A stretch of DNA of 5,016 bases from Treponema sp. (GTDB lineage Bacteria; Spirochaetota; Spirochaetia; Treponematales; Breznakiellaceae). Under the pieces are notes generated by a model. The model saw only the letters and a list, made by a program, of their open reading frames with translations. It made no database searches and was not told the DNA's origin. The DNA is taken from the NCBI GenBank assembly GCA_031278025.1, contig JAITLF010000242.1, forward strand, positions 1 to 5,016, in the 5' to 3' direction. This document shows positions 4,478 through 5,016 of the stretch, in pieces. Numbering within the stretch: position 1 is the first letter of the stretch; each line of letters opens with the position of its first letter. Both the position numbers and the translations under genes were made by a program.

Positions 4478-5016
4478 TCAGCGCATATACCTCGTCCTCC
4501 CCCCTCCGGCTTGCAAAGAGCGGTGTATAAGTTGAAAAGAGCGGTGAAGGAGTTGAAGAGAGCGGCGGCGGAGCCGTAACGGGCGGCGGACGAGACGAAA
4601 ACCCAGGTCCGCGCCGCGCAGGCGCCTGCGCGGACGCGCGGGGGGCGCCTCCGCGGTTCGCAGACCCAGGTTTACGGCGAGTAAAAGTAGTTTTGAGCGC
4701 CGCAAAAATGGTTTTGGGCAGCGCAAAAGTGTTTTTGCGATCAAAAAACCCGGTTTTGCGCTCAAGAAACCCCGGTCTGGAGGTTCAAGACCCCGGTCTG
4801 GAAGTTCAAGACCCCGGTCTGGAAGTTCAAGACCCCGGTCTGGAAGTTCAAGACCCCGGTCTGGAAGTTCAAGACCTCGGTCTGGAAGTTCAAGACCTCG
4901 GTCTGGAAGTTCAAGACCCCGGTCTGGAAGTTCAAGACCCCGGTCTGGAAGTTCAAGACCCCGGTCTGGAAGTTCAAGACCTCGGTCTGGAAGTTCAAGA
5001 CCTCGGTCTGGAAGTT
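4478..5016 (-). CDS. Possible C-terminal heptapeptide-repeat tail of a gene beginning outside the window
   Basis: This minus-strand frame is open from the window edge to a TGA at 4478-4480, about 179 codons, all in 21-bp repeat DNA. Copies near the edge read PDRGLEL; toward the end they diverge to PDRGFLS, AKPGFLI, AKTLLRC, PKPFLRR, SKLLLLA, VNLGLRT, AEAPPAR, PRRRLRG, ADLGFRL, VRRPLRL, RRRSLQL, LHRSFQL and IHRSLQA, then a short basic end. The fifth residue is Leu or Phe in all but one, by different codons (CTT, TTG, TTA, CTG, TTT, TTC), and the single C/T variant of the near-perfect copies is silent. It ends 29 bp before rlmD on the same strand. Against it: a 21-bp unit keeps several frames open, including one on the plus strand that is open from 4557. 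No start, domain or known family is visible. It may be non-coding repeat DNA. Confidence 0.35.
   Translation of the reverse strand, partial: LPDRGLELPDRGLELPDRGLELPDRGLELPDRGLELPDRGLELPDRGLELPDRGLELPDRGLELPDRGLELPDRGLEPPDRGFLSAKPGFLIAKTLLRCPKPFLRRSKLLLLAVNLGLRTAEAPPARPRRRLRGADLGFRLVRRPLRLRRRSLQLLHRSFQLIHRSLQAGGGRTRYMR
4508..4759. repeat. Degenerate part of the 21-bp tandem array
   Basis: Twelve 21-bp blocks (starting at 4508, 4529, 4550 and so on) stay in register with the near-perfect array to the right. Blocks at 4529-4549, 4592-4612 and 4655-4675 still match the canonical unit at about 12-13 of 21 positions. Neighbouring blocks also share local sub-motifs, such as AGAGCGGTG at 4517 and 4538, and GCAAAA at 4702-4707 and 4723-4728. 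The steady period with falling similarity suggests an old array edge. Confidence 0.65.
4614..4633. repeat. Perfect 20-bp GC-rich palindrome
   Basis: CCGCGCAGGC (4614-4623) is directly followed by its reverse complement (4624-4633). It sits inside the degenerate array in the most GC-rich stretch of the region. It could extrude as a hairpin. It may have arisen by chance in such biased sequence. Confidence 0.8.
4760..5016. repeat. 21-bp minisatellite, at least 12 copies, running off the window
   Basis: Twelve full 21-bp copies (4760-4780 through 4991-5011) and five bases of the next have core TTCAAGACCYCGGTCTGG. From 4802 on, copies are identical except for one C/T position: T in those starting at 4865, 4886, 4970 and 4991, C elsewhere. 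The two leftmost copies carry extra changes. GACCYCGGTC within each unit is a near-palindrome, so each copy could form a small hairpin. There are no unique spacers, so it is not a CRISPR array. Confidence 0.97.

Noticed and set aside
4762..4998. Minus-strand ORF reading repeated NFQTGVL heptads
   Set aside because: It is another frame of the same 21-bp repeat. It does not stay open into the decayed blocks as well as the PDRGLEL frame, the C/T variant changes Gly to Glu in it, and no ribosome binding site precedes it.
4760..5016. CRISPR array
   Set aside because: The 21-bp units abut with no unique spacers between them, and no cas gene is present.

Overview
The window comes from a bacterium with fairly GC-rich protein genes and AT-rich, hairpin-filled gaps. 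Gene style, tRNAs without an encoded CCA end, a PQQ-propeller/HEAT exported protein and intergenic repeats would fit a spirochaete such as a gut Treponema, but this is inference; no marker here fixes the taxon.

Layout from left to right. Bases 1-103 hold a perfect multi-hairpin inverted-repeat element with no gene. A bidirectional terminator (119-143) and a folded element (167-289) follow. The right arm of that element carries the stop codon of a minus-strand cytoplasmic DsbA/FrnE-like thiol oxidoreductase (286-798). Between 799 and 966 two promoters diverge: one for the oxidoreductase and one, with TTGACA and a 17-bp spacer, for a plus-strand tRNA operon of Ser(GCU), Arg(GCG), Ser(CGA) and Ser(GGA). 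The operon ends in a small hairpin and two tandem related terminators (1409-1510).

The rest is read on the minus strand. A RumA-family iron-sulfur uracil-C5 RNA methyltransferase (3270-4448) is followed, through an ATGA overlap, by an exported PQQ-like beta-propeller protein with a C-terminal HEAT-like helical domain (1510-3273). The methyltransferase start has no Shine-Dalgarno but has an extended -10 a few bases upstream, which suggests a leaderless transcript.

The right end (4508-5016) is a 21-bp minisatellite. It is near-perfect at the window edge and decays toward the methyltransferase, yet keeps the same 21-bp register for about 500 bp. One minus-strand frame is open through all of it, reading heptapeptides with a conserved Leu/Phe at the fifth place and stopping 29 bp before the methyltransferase. 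This may be the C-terminal tail of a gene that starts outside the window. I see no complete new defence or mobile system here; the structured intergenic elements and the minisatellite are the parts worth following up.
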